Origin: Symsagittifera roscoffensis
Lineage: Eukaryota > Xenacoelomorpha > Acoela > Convolutidae
Direction of reading: 5' to 3'
Assembly (NCBI RefSeq): GCF_963678635.1
Contig: NC_087064.1
Location: 70,307,465 to 70,371,464 of the forward strand
Length of the DNA stretch: 64,000 nt
The translations under genes were made by a program, and so were the position numbers. This document shows positions 9,305-20,019 of this stretch, in pieces; position 1 is the stretch's first letter, and every line of letters begins with the position of its first letter. The notes beneath the pieces are model-generated. The model was not told the DNA's origin. It saw only the letters and a list, made by a program, of their open reading frames with translations, and did not search any database.

Positions 9305-11918
9305 ATGTATATTCTAAAATTATTAATTTTTCTCCAACTCCTTTCTAGTAATCTCAAATCAAAACATAAACCCTTCTCCCCGCACAGGACCCCAAGATTT
9401 ATTAGTAACACATTACGATTGTGAAGAAAACGAACAAAAAAAACTACACAAGTATGCAATAAATCAAGTATCACAGTGCGAAACAGAACCCCAAGCCATA
9501 GAAACTACAAATGTAATAGCAACACTTTATTCAAAAGCCCGAGCAACTACAGTTATAGGATATAAATTCACAGCAACATTTTCTGAAAAGAAAGTACATT
9601 GTTCACAAGTCTCAAACGGAAATAAAAACCGACTTGACCATGAATCATTCTACCAGAGTAATATAGAACGACTTTTACATCTCAATCCCGAAGATTGTAA
9701 AAACGAGTTGCTCCGACTAAACATCACAAAAAATAAAAACACAGATAGAAATTTAGTATATTTCCAAGTTTTTTCAGATTCTGTACATCAAGCAGAACTT
9801 GAAAGATATCAAGGACATATAAAATTAGATGAAAAATACCCATACAACGGCGCACACGGACGATTAACCTATGACATGCACGATAAACACTGGATACCAC
9901 ACATTGGTATAAATGACCCATCAAACTGCAAAGCAGACACAAAAAATAAAGGATACCAAGAAATAATGTTTTTCGATTGGAAAATACAACTCGAAAAAAT
10001 ACAACTCACACGAGATTTATCAGACAACACAATGATTTATCAAGGAATTAGATTACCTTGTAAAAACGACCAAGGTTATTGCGACCCTACAACCAGAACA
10101 CAAGCAACAATTGTTTGGTTCCCCGAAGACACATGTACAACATTTCAAGTAGCAAAAATACACGCTCGTATGATAAAATTTCACGAAAAATATTTTATAC
10201 AATCAATACCATATGAACAAGTAAATCCATTACGAAAAATAAGTTCTAATTTTCGAAACATTCATAATATAGAAAATAAATTAACACGTTTTCAAATATA
10301 TCAAGAAACAGAACTTGCATGTAAATACAGAAACCCACTTCACAAAACACAATACTCTGAAATATTAGTTGAATACGAAAATGGATTCGACATGACCACT
10401 GGAAAAATAAAAGTCGACCCATACGCCACAAGTCATCCCCTAAACGAAGGAACATCATATATACCAATTAATTTTCAAAAGAATACAGGTCAACCTGGTG
10501 GACATTTAAAGCCCCAAGACGATCAAAGCACACGTTTACAAGAACTATCACTAATGAATAGTACATATTTTGGTAATATCCACTATGATATTTACTTAGA
10601 TATGAAACTAGACTACACGATTAGCCGAATTTTTCAAGAAATGTCACTCTCCGAATGAGAAACATTACACCAACTATGCGAATTAGAAAAAACACAAATA
10701 TTACAATCACTTGCACTAGCAGTATTAAAAATACCCTACGCAGGATATTTACTATCAGGAAATAGATCAAATTTGTTAGACTATGAAGGAAACATCTTAT
10801 GGTTTTATACTTGTACTAAAAAAGTATCACCACTATACGTTTTTGAAGATAAACGATGCTATAAAAGAATCCCTATCTTTTATAAGAATAAAGTACATTT
10901 CGTTGACACACTTTCACGAAGAACCTATTTCTGGGATACCGCAGTTCCATGTGGATCAGAAAATAGCCACAACGTAGTACAACTAAACCCTGATGAAGAT
11001 AAATATTACCTTCTCACCCCATATCCCACATTAATGCAATCACTCAAAAAATTTTCACCAGAAAGCATTCGCGCTATCGCTCGAAACCCAAATATAGACT
11101 TACAATCAATAGGAATATACTCAAAATCAGATATTCAACATCACATTAGAACACAACAATTCCAAGAATTATTAACACAAATGGACACAATACAAAGACA
11201 ATCAATTGACCAAAACTTACGCAAACTTGCCGAAACCGCAGGATTTGCAGACATCTATACGCAAGACTATAGCGGATATTTTAAGGACATTAAAGATTAT
11301 ATATATCTAAACGGTGAAAAATACCGTCCCCAAGATATATCACCTATCAATATTTTTAGCTTTGTTACACTTAAGAATGAAATTCTTGATTTTCTAGGAT
11401 GGCCCTACTACATCTTAGAAAAACTGACTATTTTATACGCAATGTTTAACTTTATTGGATTTCTTTTTTCACTCTTAAAAGGAATCTATAACACATGTGC
11501 TATACACACACAAGTCAATAGACAAGCAAGTGTAGCACGCATACTATTTGCAGGATTTTTTGGAATATTTTCTACATCTATAAACAAAATTCTTTTAGAC
11601 GCACAAATAAAAGAATATAACACAAAAATAGCAACAAGACAGAACACATACGACGAAGAACATAACAATGCAGACACAACACCAACAGCACCACAGTTAC
11701 CACCCCTACCACATAACCATCCATTATCCCTAGTCCCACGTAATTTTCGAAATTTAGCCATAACACATAATAATTTTAGACCAACCATATCACAAAGTCC
11801 CATCCAACATATAATGCCACACCACTCACAAGATGAAAATACTTATGAACAAATTATAGAACAACCCCATACCACCGCTTTTCAGTCTCAAAATAATAAT
11901 TTTTTTAGCCCACGATGA
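9305..11918 (+). pseudogene. Envelope-like glycoprotein gene, broken
   Basis: An ATG at 9305 begins a short hydrophobic signal-peptide-like leader that soon hits a stop. The long downstream frame (open from about 9318) continues in a different register, implying an indel between about 9340 and 9395. The main frame has scattered cysteines typical of an ectodomain and runs to TGA 10656-10658. It resumes in the same frame up to 11918, so that TGA looks like a nonsense change. The C-terminal part has a long hydrophobic membrane-spanning region (about 11385-11480) and a second one (about 11535-11585), followed by a polar tail. Position after pol and this architecture indicate an envelope. The fusion-protein class is not recognisable by eye. 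Confidence 0.7.
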
Positions 11919-13723
11919 GCCGACAACTTGGATCCCTACACCGATCAAATTCCCACCCAACCAACCTCACCACTCCAATCCCAATAATACCACTTTTTGC
12001 TTTTCCGCCACCCGATTTCCCATCCAGTAATGTAACATCCGGCATGAATTCCGATACTAATTCACACATCTCAGTTTTATACTCCATCTCACAACTCAAT
12101 AACCCGAATATTGAAACCCCCGATGAATTTGCCGACTCTGAACCATCTCCATCAAATAATTTTCACACCAAATCCTTAAATTTTTCCCAACCCCCTTTTC
12201 AACCCATACTACCAAATAACCCTGACCCAACCAATTCTACACCCTCTTATGCTTCCCAAGTCACTCCAACCTACTCCTCACTTCACTCAGACCAATCATC
12301 TCATTCTCCAGACACCCCCCGAATCTCCCCAGAACTAGATAATTTCATTACCCTACAACAACAACCCTATCACCTTGACACCCCAACCATAAACCAAATC
12401 TCATCCACAATAGATTCATCCAACCCTCCTACCCCTACACCCTCTTCAATTTATACTGAATCATTAGCACCATCATCCACAACTACTGAATCTTCACTCA
12501 GCACTAATAGAGCTTACCGCACTTTTAAAAGGAAGTTCCCCAACCATCCTTTCCCAGCGAAACCAGGAACAGCCCGTGAATATATCAACCATCCACAACA
12601 CACTAACACAAAAGAATTTTTAGCTATCACCTTACCCTCATTTCCACAATACACCTTAAACACCCCTCATGACACTAACGAGACACGTAACTTTGTAGAC
12701 GAATACGTTTTAATGCCTACCCTTCCTTGGACCTCATATTATCATTTTACAAATCCCCTTTGCTTACCTTTATCTAACACTCATATCGATATAGAACGAA
12801 ATAAGGACATGCTATATCGACTCACTACAACACTAACACCTAGACAATTTACTTACATTGGATATAAAAAATCACTAAAAACACACACTGCACCCCGAGC
12901 TAATGAATATACACTAGAATATTACGATCATAACATCATCAGAACTAACCAAGATCAATTCTTAGATGACGATCGCTTCGCTAACCCACAAATCACCGAG
13001 AAATTTTTCATTAAAACACCATATGTATTTACACTAAATATCTTTGATCGCAAGTTTGACCACATTATTTCAGAAGCACTAACAGACACGCAAGCCTACG
13101 AAAGTTTTAAAGAACGCTTCCAAATATTTTCACTAACCTTTCATTTCCTTGCACCACATGAAAGAGATTTGCACTGCTCACACGATATTATGTTGCGCAC
13201 TAAACAAACACACACATATACTTATTATCGTTTCATCCAAAATCACTTTGACCTACACACTCCCTCCAGACAACCACACCATCGTTTTCAATTCATCAAT
13301 TCCAAATACACCTCACCATTCATTCTTAACTTCACATATTGCATTAAAGATACTAACCTTCATGGTATTCTTCGAAATTATGATCCCATAACCCAAATGT
13401 ATATCTTTTGTCCCATCACCAAGACCTTCAACGCAGAAGAATCCCGACCCTTCCTCATCCCACACGAGTTTGTACAACCTATAGAAATCCCCATTTTAGA
13501 ATTCATCCATAACACTAAATTCAACCACAAATTATATAATCTAATCCAAAACACACCTTATGAATTTGCAGTTGGCACTGAAGAACTAACCACCATTAAG
13601 GCACTTCAATTGCTTTGGCCACTGCTTCAAACTAAAAATATCATCCGCATCTTAGCCAAATTACTAACAACTTCAGATCTCATCCACGACATCTTCCCCC
13701 ACGGTTTCTTCCCCGACGACTAA
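11915..13723 (+). CDS. 602-aa 3' accessory ORF, unknown function
   Basis: Intact ORF whose ATG overlaps the stop of the envelope-like gene as ATGA (11915-11918), a geometry suited to termination-reinitiation. Residues about 1-225 are S/T/P/N-rich and probably disordered. The remaining 375 or so are a mixed alpha/beta-type sequence with many H, F, Y and T residues and no membrane segment. No catalytic motif or known domain is recognised. It has no counterpart in ordinary gypsy elements, which end with env. Its integrity, while gag-pol and the envelope gene are damaged, may be chance or may reflect recent insertion. Immediately downstream is a strong splice-donor-like sequence (AACAGGTAAGT). 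Confidence 0.7.
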   Translation: MSRQLGSLHRSNSHPTNLTTPIPIIPLFAFPPPDFPSSNVTSGMNSDTNSHISVLYSISQLNNPNIETPDEFADSEPSPSNNFHTKSLNFSQPPFQPILPNNPDPTNSTPSYASQVTPTYSSLHSDQSSHSPDTPRISPELDNFITLQQQPYHLDTPTINQISSTIDSSNPPTPTPSSIYTESLAPSSTTTESSLSTNRAYRTFKRKFPNHPFPAKPGTAREYINHPQHTNTKEFLAITLPSFPQYTLNTPHDTNETRNFVDEYVLMPTLPWTSYYHFTNPLCLPLSNTHIDIERNKDMLYRLTTTLTPRQFTYIGYKKSLKTHTAPRANEYTLEYYDHNIIRTNQDQFLDDDRFANPQITEKFFIKTPYVFTLNIFDRKFDHIISEALTDTQAYESFKERFQIFSLTFHFLAPHERDLHCSHDIMLRTKQTHTYTYYRFIQNHFDLHTPSRQPHHRFQFINSKYTSPFILNFTYCIKDTNLHGILRNYDPITQMYIFCPITKTFNAEESRPFLIPHEFVQPIEIPILEFIHNTKFNHKLYNLIQNTPYEFAVGTEELTTIKALQLLWPLLQTKNIIRILAKLLTTSDLIHDIFPHGFFPDD

Positions 13724-15297
13724 CAGGTAAGTATGAATTATACATATTACTAACTAATTTAAATATTGGAAACTCACCATTCTTTATCCATGTTTTCTTT
13801 AGAATTTTAGCCTTCATCCTAGATCATCTGAAAAATTCACAAAAGAAAAATAAAAAATAGCAAACTTCTTCAAAACTGTTTAAAACCCTATTAAATTTTT
13901 GCACCAACAATTAAATAAATATAATACCAATGCAGTAAATTAATTTATAAATTTTTCCCCCACAAGCAGTAAATCTAATAATGATGAAAATTTGTAACTT
14001 AATTTTCCCCAACAACTAGCAGTAAAGATAAAATTCTATGTAGTAAATTAATAAGAAGCAAATACAGTACTAACCTTTTGCTATTTTCATTCACTCGCAC
14101 AAGAATTCTATCCAAACTCGCACAGCTCGCCCACGAAGAATTGTTTAAAATAATGAATTTCAGTTTCAAGCTTTCACACTCAATAACTCTAACACAAGAT
14201 AACACGTTTCAAACTTTCCTTTAACCCGGTTGGAAAGGAATTATATACTAAACAAAACTAACCAATGCAGCTTACTAAACACCACAACACATAGCATAAC
14301 AGCATGACTAAGAAAAAGAAACCAACGGTACCCAAACCGGATTAACCCAGTTTAAAACTGGATAATTTATTCTTTTGAAGACTATTATAAAGTCTAAGAA
14401 AGAAATAATAAAACACAAAAAAGTCGAAAGACAAACCCATACCACAAACAATTTGATTTTTGAAAAAAGGACACAACCAACAAAACATAAGAAAAACCAC
14501 AACAAACCCAACATAAAACGTTGTCACATAACAGGACCTCTCACAAAAACCGCATGCAATCATACTCCCACTCCTGGCCTAACCCACCAGGAAGGACGTC
14601 CTGAGCATGCTCTATAGCCGGCCTAACCCACCGCGCTACATCCACGCTTTGTGACCATACTCCTATTTTTAATAAGAGCTACTCAAGGGTGAGTAACTCT
14701 TCAAAATAACTGAACTAAAACAAAAAGCTTTTGTGAAAACAACTAACTAAAATCATAATTAAAAAATATTAAACTAATAAAAGTTTTATAAAATGTAAAT
14801 TACATTATGCAATACATAGATCAGAATACAACACCAAGGACGAACATCCAAAGACAAAACGACCCTACTACACTCGAGAAAGAATGGCCAACTACAATCA
14901 ATATGCCGCCCACAATCACAACTCAAAGGATTTAGAGTACGACTTGACTTCGCAGAAAAGGACTTCATTGAACTAGACCAATGACCACCTCGATGTTCAA
15001 GTATACGTACAGATCCGAGTAACCAGGCATCCCCTCCACGCACAATCTCCACGCCATTCCCAGACAAGGTCAAACACAAAGAAGTTCTCACCAATGAAAC
15101 AGAAAAACCTGACATAGCCAACCATTCTGAAATCAGATTTGAATTTGTTGCGAAAACCCAGTCGTTGTCTTGAGAAGACACAACGATTGAATCTGGGACT
15201 TCTCTAATAAGAAAACCCAGAAGAAATAAGATGTTCGCCAAATACCAACGTCCATCATCCATCTTTTGAATTGCAGAAAGACTAATCTAAAAAACTC
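13724..15297 (+). other. 3' noncoding region of the env-bearing element
   Basis: No convincing + strand ORF. It starts with a donor-like CAGGTAAGT at 13727-13735 and has an acceptor-like TTTCTTTAG near 13795-13803. Strand composition remains A/C-rich as in the element. A minus-strand ORF of 158 codons (15262-14786) is open but looks like a reverse-strand artefact of the composition bias. Confidence 0.5.
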
Positions 15298-15724
15298 TGT
15301 AAAACCCGGATGGGTGGAACCTGATCTAAACTACATTTTATGATTGGATAAATTAGATATTTTACCAATGTAAAGTATTTAATATTAACCAATCATGATT
15401 CATCTAACTAACAATCCACTTATTTGTAAGTGCTGAAATTACTTGTAATTTCAGCACCAGAGAGATTTGAATTTAACTTAGAAATTAGTTGAACTCTCCC
15501 GAGTACTTCAGCAGCCGCAATAAACCAGTATACCCTAGATCTATTGAGCCTAGCAGAGACTAGTTAAACAACCTGAGACTAGCTAGTATAAGAGTAAGAT
15601 TAGGATTGGTATTAGACTAAGAAGTTGCACGAATCTATCCGGCCGAAAATAAGATAGCGTGACGAGCAGACGGTGTACCCTATCCGAAATTACTCTATGA
15701 GTTATACCCATCGGTCCTAACTCA
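15298..15724 (+). repeat. Candidate 3' LTR of the env-bearing element
   Basis: The segment begins TGTAAAACCC and ends CCTAACTCA (TG...CA), is about 427 bp long, and coincides with the end of the A/C-rich composition. It contains AATAAA at 15519-15524 and a perfect 13-bp inverted repeat at 15430-15457. The partner 5' LTR is outside the window, so the ends are a best guess. Confidence 0.45.
15519..15524 (+). promoter_or_regulatory. AATAAA polyadenylation signal in candidate LTR
   Basis: Exact AATAAA hexamer in the middle of the candidate LTR, the usual place for element mRNA 3'-end formation. Confidence 0.4.
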
Positions 15725-15801
15725 GTAGCTTAATATTTTAATAACTTTTGTAAATGTTACATAATTGCTACATAACTATTATAGAAAAAAAAATTTACGT
15801 A

Positions 15802-16035
15802 TTTTCGGCTGGTTGATACTTTGGCTGATTTTTATTACAGCTAGTTTGTATACCACAGGAAAAAGAGAGTAATCAAACCAGCCGAAGTTTAAAGCAACCA
15901 AAAATGCGCAGAGCCAGCCGAAAAATTACATCAAATGAGCATCATTTTTGTAACTGTTACATGACGACTGTTACATAATTTCTAAGTAAACATATTGCTT
16001 TTGGCTGGTTGATAAGTCGGCTGCTTTTTTTCACT
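15802..16035. mobile_element. MITE-like palindromic repeat
   Basis: TTTTCGGCTGG at 15802-15812 is matched by the inverted CCAGCCGAAAA at 15914-15924. Further copies of the GGCTGGTTGAT motif lie at 15807 and 16002, and of AACCAGCCGAA near 15878. Flanking GTTACAT motifs recur (15754, 15957, 15969). The nested inverted repeats are what a small non-autonomous DNA transposon would leave. No transposase is present. Confidence 0.4.
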
Positions 16036-16059
16036 GGTTATATTATGTTCTACCGTGGA

Positions 16060-17004
16060 AATTACGAGCAGTCACTTGAGCAAGGAAGGGCCAACACGGA
16101 CAGTCAAAGTGGAATGGAAGGTTCATGGGAGATTTAGTTATTTATGTGGGTACACAGGCATCACAACCACAAGTCTTAAAAAAACACGTAGGAGCAAAAT
16201 CCACTTCACGGTTTTAAACGTTGTTTAATTAATGCTACTAAGCAAAAATTTTTAATAAGTATATTCAAAGCTGGACTGATTTTGAACTGTATGATTTGTG
16301 ATTGTTTTTGATTTCAAAAAACTACAAGATTTCTCGTATCAGGGCAAAGCCCTGAATGTTCCGACTGCCTTTTAACGTATATGGAGCAGTAATAACATTT
16401 AAAAAAATTAAATGAAATAAAACAAAATGAAAAAAAAAAATTCTAAAATTTGAATTTTTTTTGAAAATCATCACCCCACACGCCATATAAACTACAAAAG
16501 GATAGAATTCGCTCCTTGTAACAAATCAATTATGGCAAATAAGCGTCTTTAAACCAATTTGGAACGATTTCTAAGACGGATTAAATCTCGCTTACGCGTT
16601 AATAGCGCGAATTATATCGCGTGTTAATTGTCCCAAATTGGCCAAAATGGCAATCTTTAAACCCCCGTAACTTTACAAAAAATGGTCACAGGTGAAATAT
16701 ATTTTTTAATTTGAGCTCAAAACAACAATACCTTTCGAATGATATAAAAAAATTCCGTCAAAAATGGCTAGTTAAAAAGTCGAAATTTGTCTGAAGAAAA
16801 AAAACCCACCCCGAGCACAAATATTCCCTTACTTTCTTATCGAAAGTCGGAACAAAAATTAATTTAACAAGAAATTTTAAGGGGCGTAAAAAGCCGGACA
16901 CAATCTTTTGCGGATTGTTGCAATTCTTGAGTTGATGTACAGCTATTAAATAAAACTTTAAAAGGTTGTGATTTATTGTAGGATTTTTCAAATGAACCTA
17001 GCAC
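16060..17004. other. AT-rich intergenic DNA
   Basis: Nothing recognisable on either strand apart from short AT-rich runs and a CG-containing patch near 16580-16625. Confidence 0.6.
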
Positions 17005-17548
17005 TGTACCTGAATAGTCGAGTACGACAATTTATTTTGCAATACTGGATGGGTTCTTCAATCCTGAGTCCAAAATTTTGATTGATTATTTCTAAAATCT
17101 TAAATTACAATTTTACCGGATAAAGGAAATTGAACGGTAACTGATTTTAGTGTAAATTAGTCAGAAAACGTCAGGAAAATAGTAAATGTGATGGCACGGT
17201 ATAAAACATCCCAACAAGTGATTGAGGAAATTGCCATTTGGAAATTGTTTTAATGTTTAAATTCACAGTGACGATGGATTTGGACACTATTTTAAAATTG
17301 CAAGAGTTTTCCTAGACCCCAACTTAACACAATTGCAAGATGCGAAAATTCGACAACCAAAGTTCTGAGTAACTGAGGCGCCTTGTCAGCTACGGGTTCC
17401 AAAAATCAATTTGAACTAACAAAAAGGTTCAAAATAATTTGTATAACACTACTGCAGCATATTCCTTTCAAGAGTTAGCCGAGACGTTATACAGTTATGT
17501 TGTTGAGATAAGGCGAGTCACAGTACGATAATCCAAAATGGATCTAAG
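17005..17548. repeat. Dispersed repeat, copy 1
   Basis: About 545 bp, nearly identical to 18419-18963. Both begin AGCACTGTACCTGAATAGTC and end near CCAAAATGGATC. Differences are a handful of substitutions. A LINE RT scrap on the minus strand lies just right of copy 1, so the repeat may be the 3' end of that LINE family read on the minus strand. Confidence 0.8.
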
Positions 17549-17639
17549 ACATACTTCGACCCGTATTTTAGGTGCTATAAAGATATTTTCAGTACGCTGT
17601 GCACACGGGCTCAAGGAATGAGATAGATACTTTCGCCAC

Positions 17640-17999
17640 TCAATACCGGTGCTTCCTGCTATCATTTTGGATAGAAGAATGTTGCATTTTCGTTCGGGAT
17701 AATTGAAGTCGACCTAACCACAAATCCATTTGGTAACACGGCGTTGAAAATTTCAAAAAGACTGATGTCTCTGACTTTGAAGAGTACCAGGCAGCACTAG
17801 CATCGGAAATAATAGGCAAAACTAGGGTTTTGTAAGTGTTTGAACGAGTTGCTTCGTAAATAACTGGAGATAGATTCCGTTTGAGCATCATGAAAGTACT
17901 ATTTGCTTTCCTGATCAAGCGGGTCGCATATGACAACGAAACACTCACTGAACAATCTAAAAAAGAAACAAGGATAGTCGGCTGCTGTGTAACTAGCAC
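17640..17999 (-). pseudogene. LINE reverse transcriptase C-terminal fragment
   Basis: A 119-codon minus-strand frame whose sequence matches the post-palm end of Jockey/CR1-type LINE RTs. It has a motif of the kind 'ARKANSxFxxLxRxLSP' followed by 'YKTLVLPIxxxAS..W', seen here as RKANSTFMMLKRNLSP and YKTLVLPIISDASAAW. No upstream palm motifs are adjacent, so this is a 5'-truncated relic. It lies between the two copies of the 545-bp repeat. Confidence 0.6.
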
Positions 18000-18418
18000 A
18001 GATTAGTCCGACCAGAATCTCAGAATTTTTGTTTTCAAGTTAATGTATTTTTTATACGTCGTGTGACTATAGAGCTTTACAAACGCGTAGAAATTTAGTG
18101 AACTAGACGTAAGCACTTCAATTGTCTTCAAAAAAAATAAATTAACATAAAGAGTTGAAAAATTTGAAGAACAATTTTTTTTTCCATTTTTCAAATATTT
18201 TCGAAAACTTTGTTTATAGTTAAGTATAGTTAATCAAATGGCTAAAATCATTCCAAAATCACTTTTTTTCCCAAAAATTGCTAGAGTAAGGGTGAGCCTT
18301 CCAATTGTACAAACATTATCATGAAATTCAATTTTTTTTATCATTTTATAATAGACAATCGCCACGCACTCACTAATGATATTTAATTTTCAATATAAGA
18401 AAAAATGGAAAGGAGAAA

Positions 18419-18963
18419 GCACTGTACCTGAATAGTCGAGTACGACAATTTATTTTGCAATACTGGATGGGTTCTTCAATCCTGAGTCCAAAATTTTGAC
18501 TGATTATTTCTAAAATCTTAAATTACAATTTTACCGGATAAAGGAAATTGAAAGGTAGCTGATTTTAGTGTAAATTAGTCAGAAAACGTCAGGAAAATAG
18601 TAAATGTGATGGCACGGTATAAAACATCCCAACAAGTGATTGAGGAAATTGCCATTTGGAAATTGTTTTAATGTTTAAATTCACAGTGACGATGGATTTG
18701 GACACTATTTTAAAATTGCAAGAGTTTTCCTAGACCCCAACTTAACACAATTGCGAGATGCGAAAATTCGACAACCAAAGTTCTGAGTAACCGAGGCGCC
18801 TTGTCAGCTACGGGTTCCAAAAATCAATTTGAACTAACAAAAAGGTTCAAAATAATTTGTATAACACTACTGGTGCATTATTCGTTTCAAGAGTTAGCCG
18901 AGTTGTTATACAGTTATGTTGTTGAGATAAGGCGAGTCACAGTACGATGATCCAAAATGGATC
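18419..18963. repeat. Dispersed repeat, copy 2
   Basis: Second copy of the 17005-17548 repeat in the same orientation. It may extend a little further right: ATGGATCCAGCCCACATTGTC at its right edge resembles ATGGATCCAGGACACACTGTC near 19829-19849, suggesting a third fragment there. Confidence 0.8.
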
Positions 18964-19239
18964 CAGCCCACATTGTCTAATAAAAAGTAGTTATTATTAA
19001 GTTTCCGAATCTTGATTTAAATGCCATTTGAGCGTATTTGGGTACTTCGAGATTCAGCTCGAATGGGTTATTCAATTCTGCACACGTGGGAGCTTTATTT
19101 TGGTAGTACCTACAAGCATTAACAACTACAACGTTACGCCCTATCGACTGAAATGTTGGCTCCGACTGAAAAACATACAAAGAATATGTTTGCAAAATGA
19201 TAGCTATGAACTTGATGTACGTTTTAGACACGCAATTTT

Positions 19240-19960
19240 GCTTGGTATCTTACTCATGTTACTGATCATAAAAAGTTTATAAAAAGGATTCTTTAAGCTT
19301 CATATCAGCTGTTAAATTGCTGCCTTGAGATTCCTTTACATGGGTTAGAATGATCTTCACTACAAATAGAAAAGAAATTTTCCTGTAATTAAAATTCATA
19401 TTTTTATAGTTCAAGCTGGTGTTACCTATATTTGCATGTGCACGTTTAAATTGGCTCCAAACCATGTTTTTTGGTATTCTGACTGCTATTTTTTTCTTCG
19501 TAAAACTATTTTTATACGTCTTTTGTTCTCATTGATTGGGTTGTTTTCCTCCTTTATTCTTTTGTATGCTGGTATACTTATATATCCCAGATATCGTTCA
19601 ATATAAAAAAAATAGTGAAAGTGAAGGATATTACATTTCAATTTGGGATCAAACCTTCTCAATTTGAAAAAAGATGTCAAACCTTCCTCTGTATCAGCAG
19701 GTCCTAATTACCTGGCTTAGTTTCTACAATATTTTCCCAAGAAAAAACAATTTGACATCCGGGCAAATTGAACGTTATTTACAGCGAAGTGCCCTTTAAG
19801 CCGACACTCCTTTCGAACAATCCGAAATGGATCCAGGACACACTGTCATAGTGACCTTGGGATGAGCAAGGGTTTTGCAATCGGGTTCAAGACTTTTTTT
19901 GCGTTTATTCCGTTTCAAAAAAGTTGACGGCTTATTATTTATCTGCTAATTTTTTGTCGT
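19240..19960. other. AT-rich intergenic DNA
   Basis: No supported gene. It contains the short third fragment of the 545-bp repeat family near 19817-19850. Confidence 0.5.
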
Positions 19961-20019
19961 ATTAGTTGCCACCTCGTAGAATTGCTGTTTTTTTTTTGCT
20001 GTATTTTGTAGTGTTTTGG

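Larger units (their letters stand above)
1..15724 (+). mobile_element. Env-bearing Ty3/gypsy-group LTR retroelement, 5' end outside window
   Basis: Gag, aspartic protease, RT, RNase H and integrase follow one another in Ty3/gypsy order on the + strand. They are followed by membrane, envelope-like and unknown ORFs and a candidate 3' LTR. The window opens inside the leader, so the 5' LTR and primer binding site cannot be seen. The coding strand is visibly A- and C-rich and poor in G throughout, and this bias stops at about 15.3-15.7 kb, which supports treating the whole stretch as one element. Lesions (a TAA between gag and RT, a frameshift in integrase, a frameshift and a TGA in the envelope gene) show that this copy is not intact. 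Confidence 0.85.

Noticed and set aside
14575-14650. tRNA-like minus-strand sequence (two GGTGGGTTAGGCC motifs)
   Set aside because: A box A-like sequence is duplicated, but no box B, anticodon stem or acceptor pairing could be assembled.
14786-15262. 158-codon minus-strand ORF
   Set aside because: It lies in the strongly A/C-rich 3' region, where the reverse strand is G/T-rich and poor in stops. No recognisable domain or supporting context.
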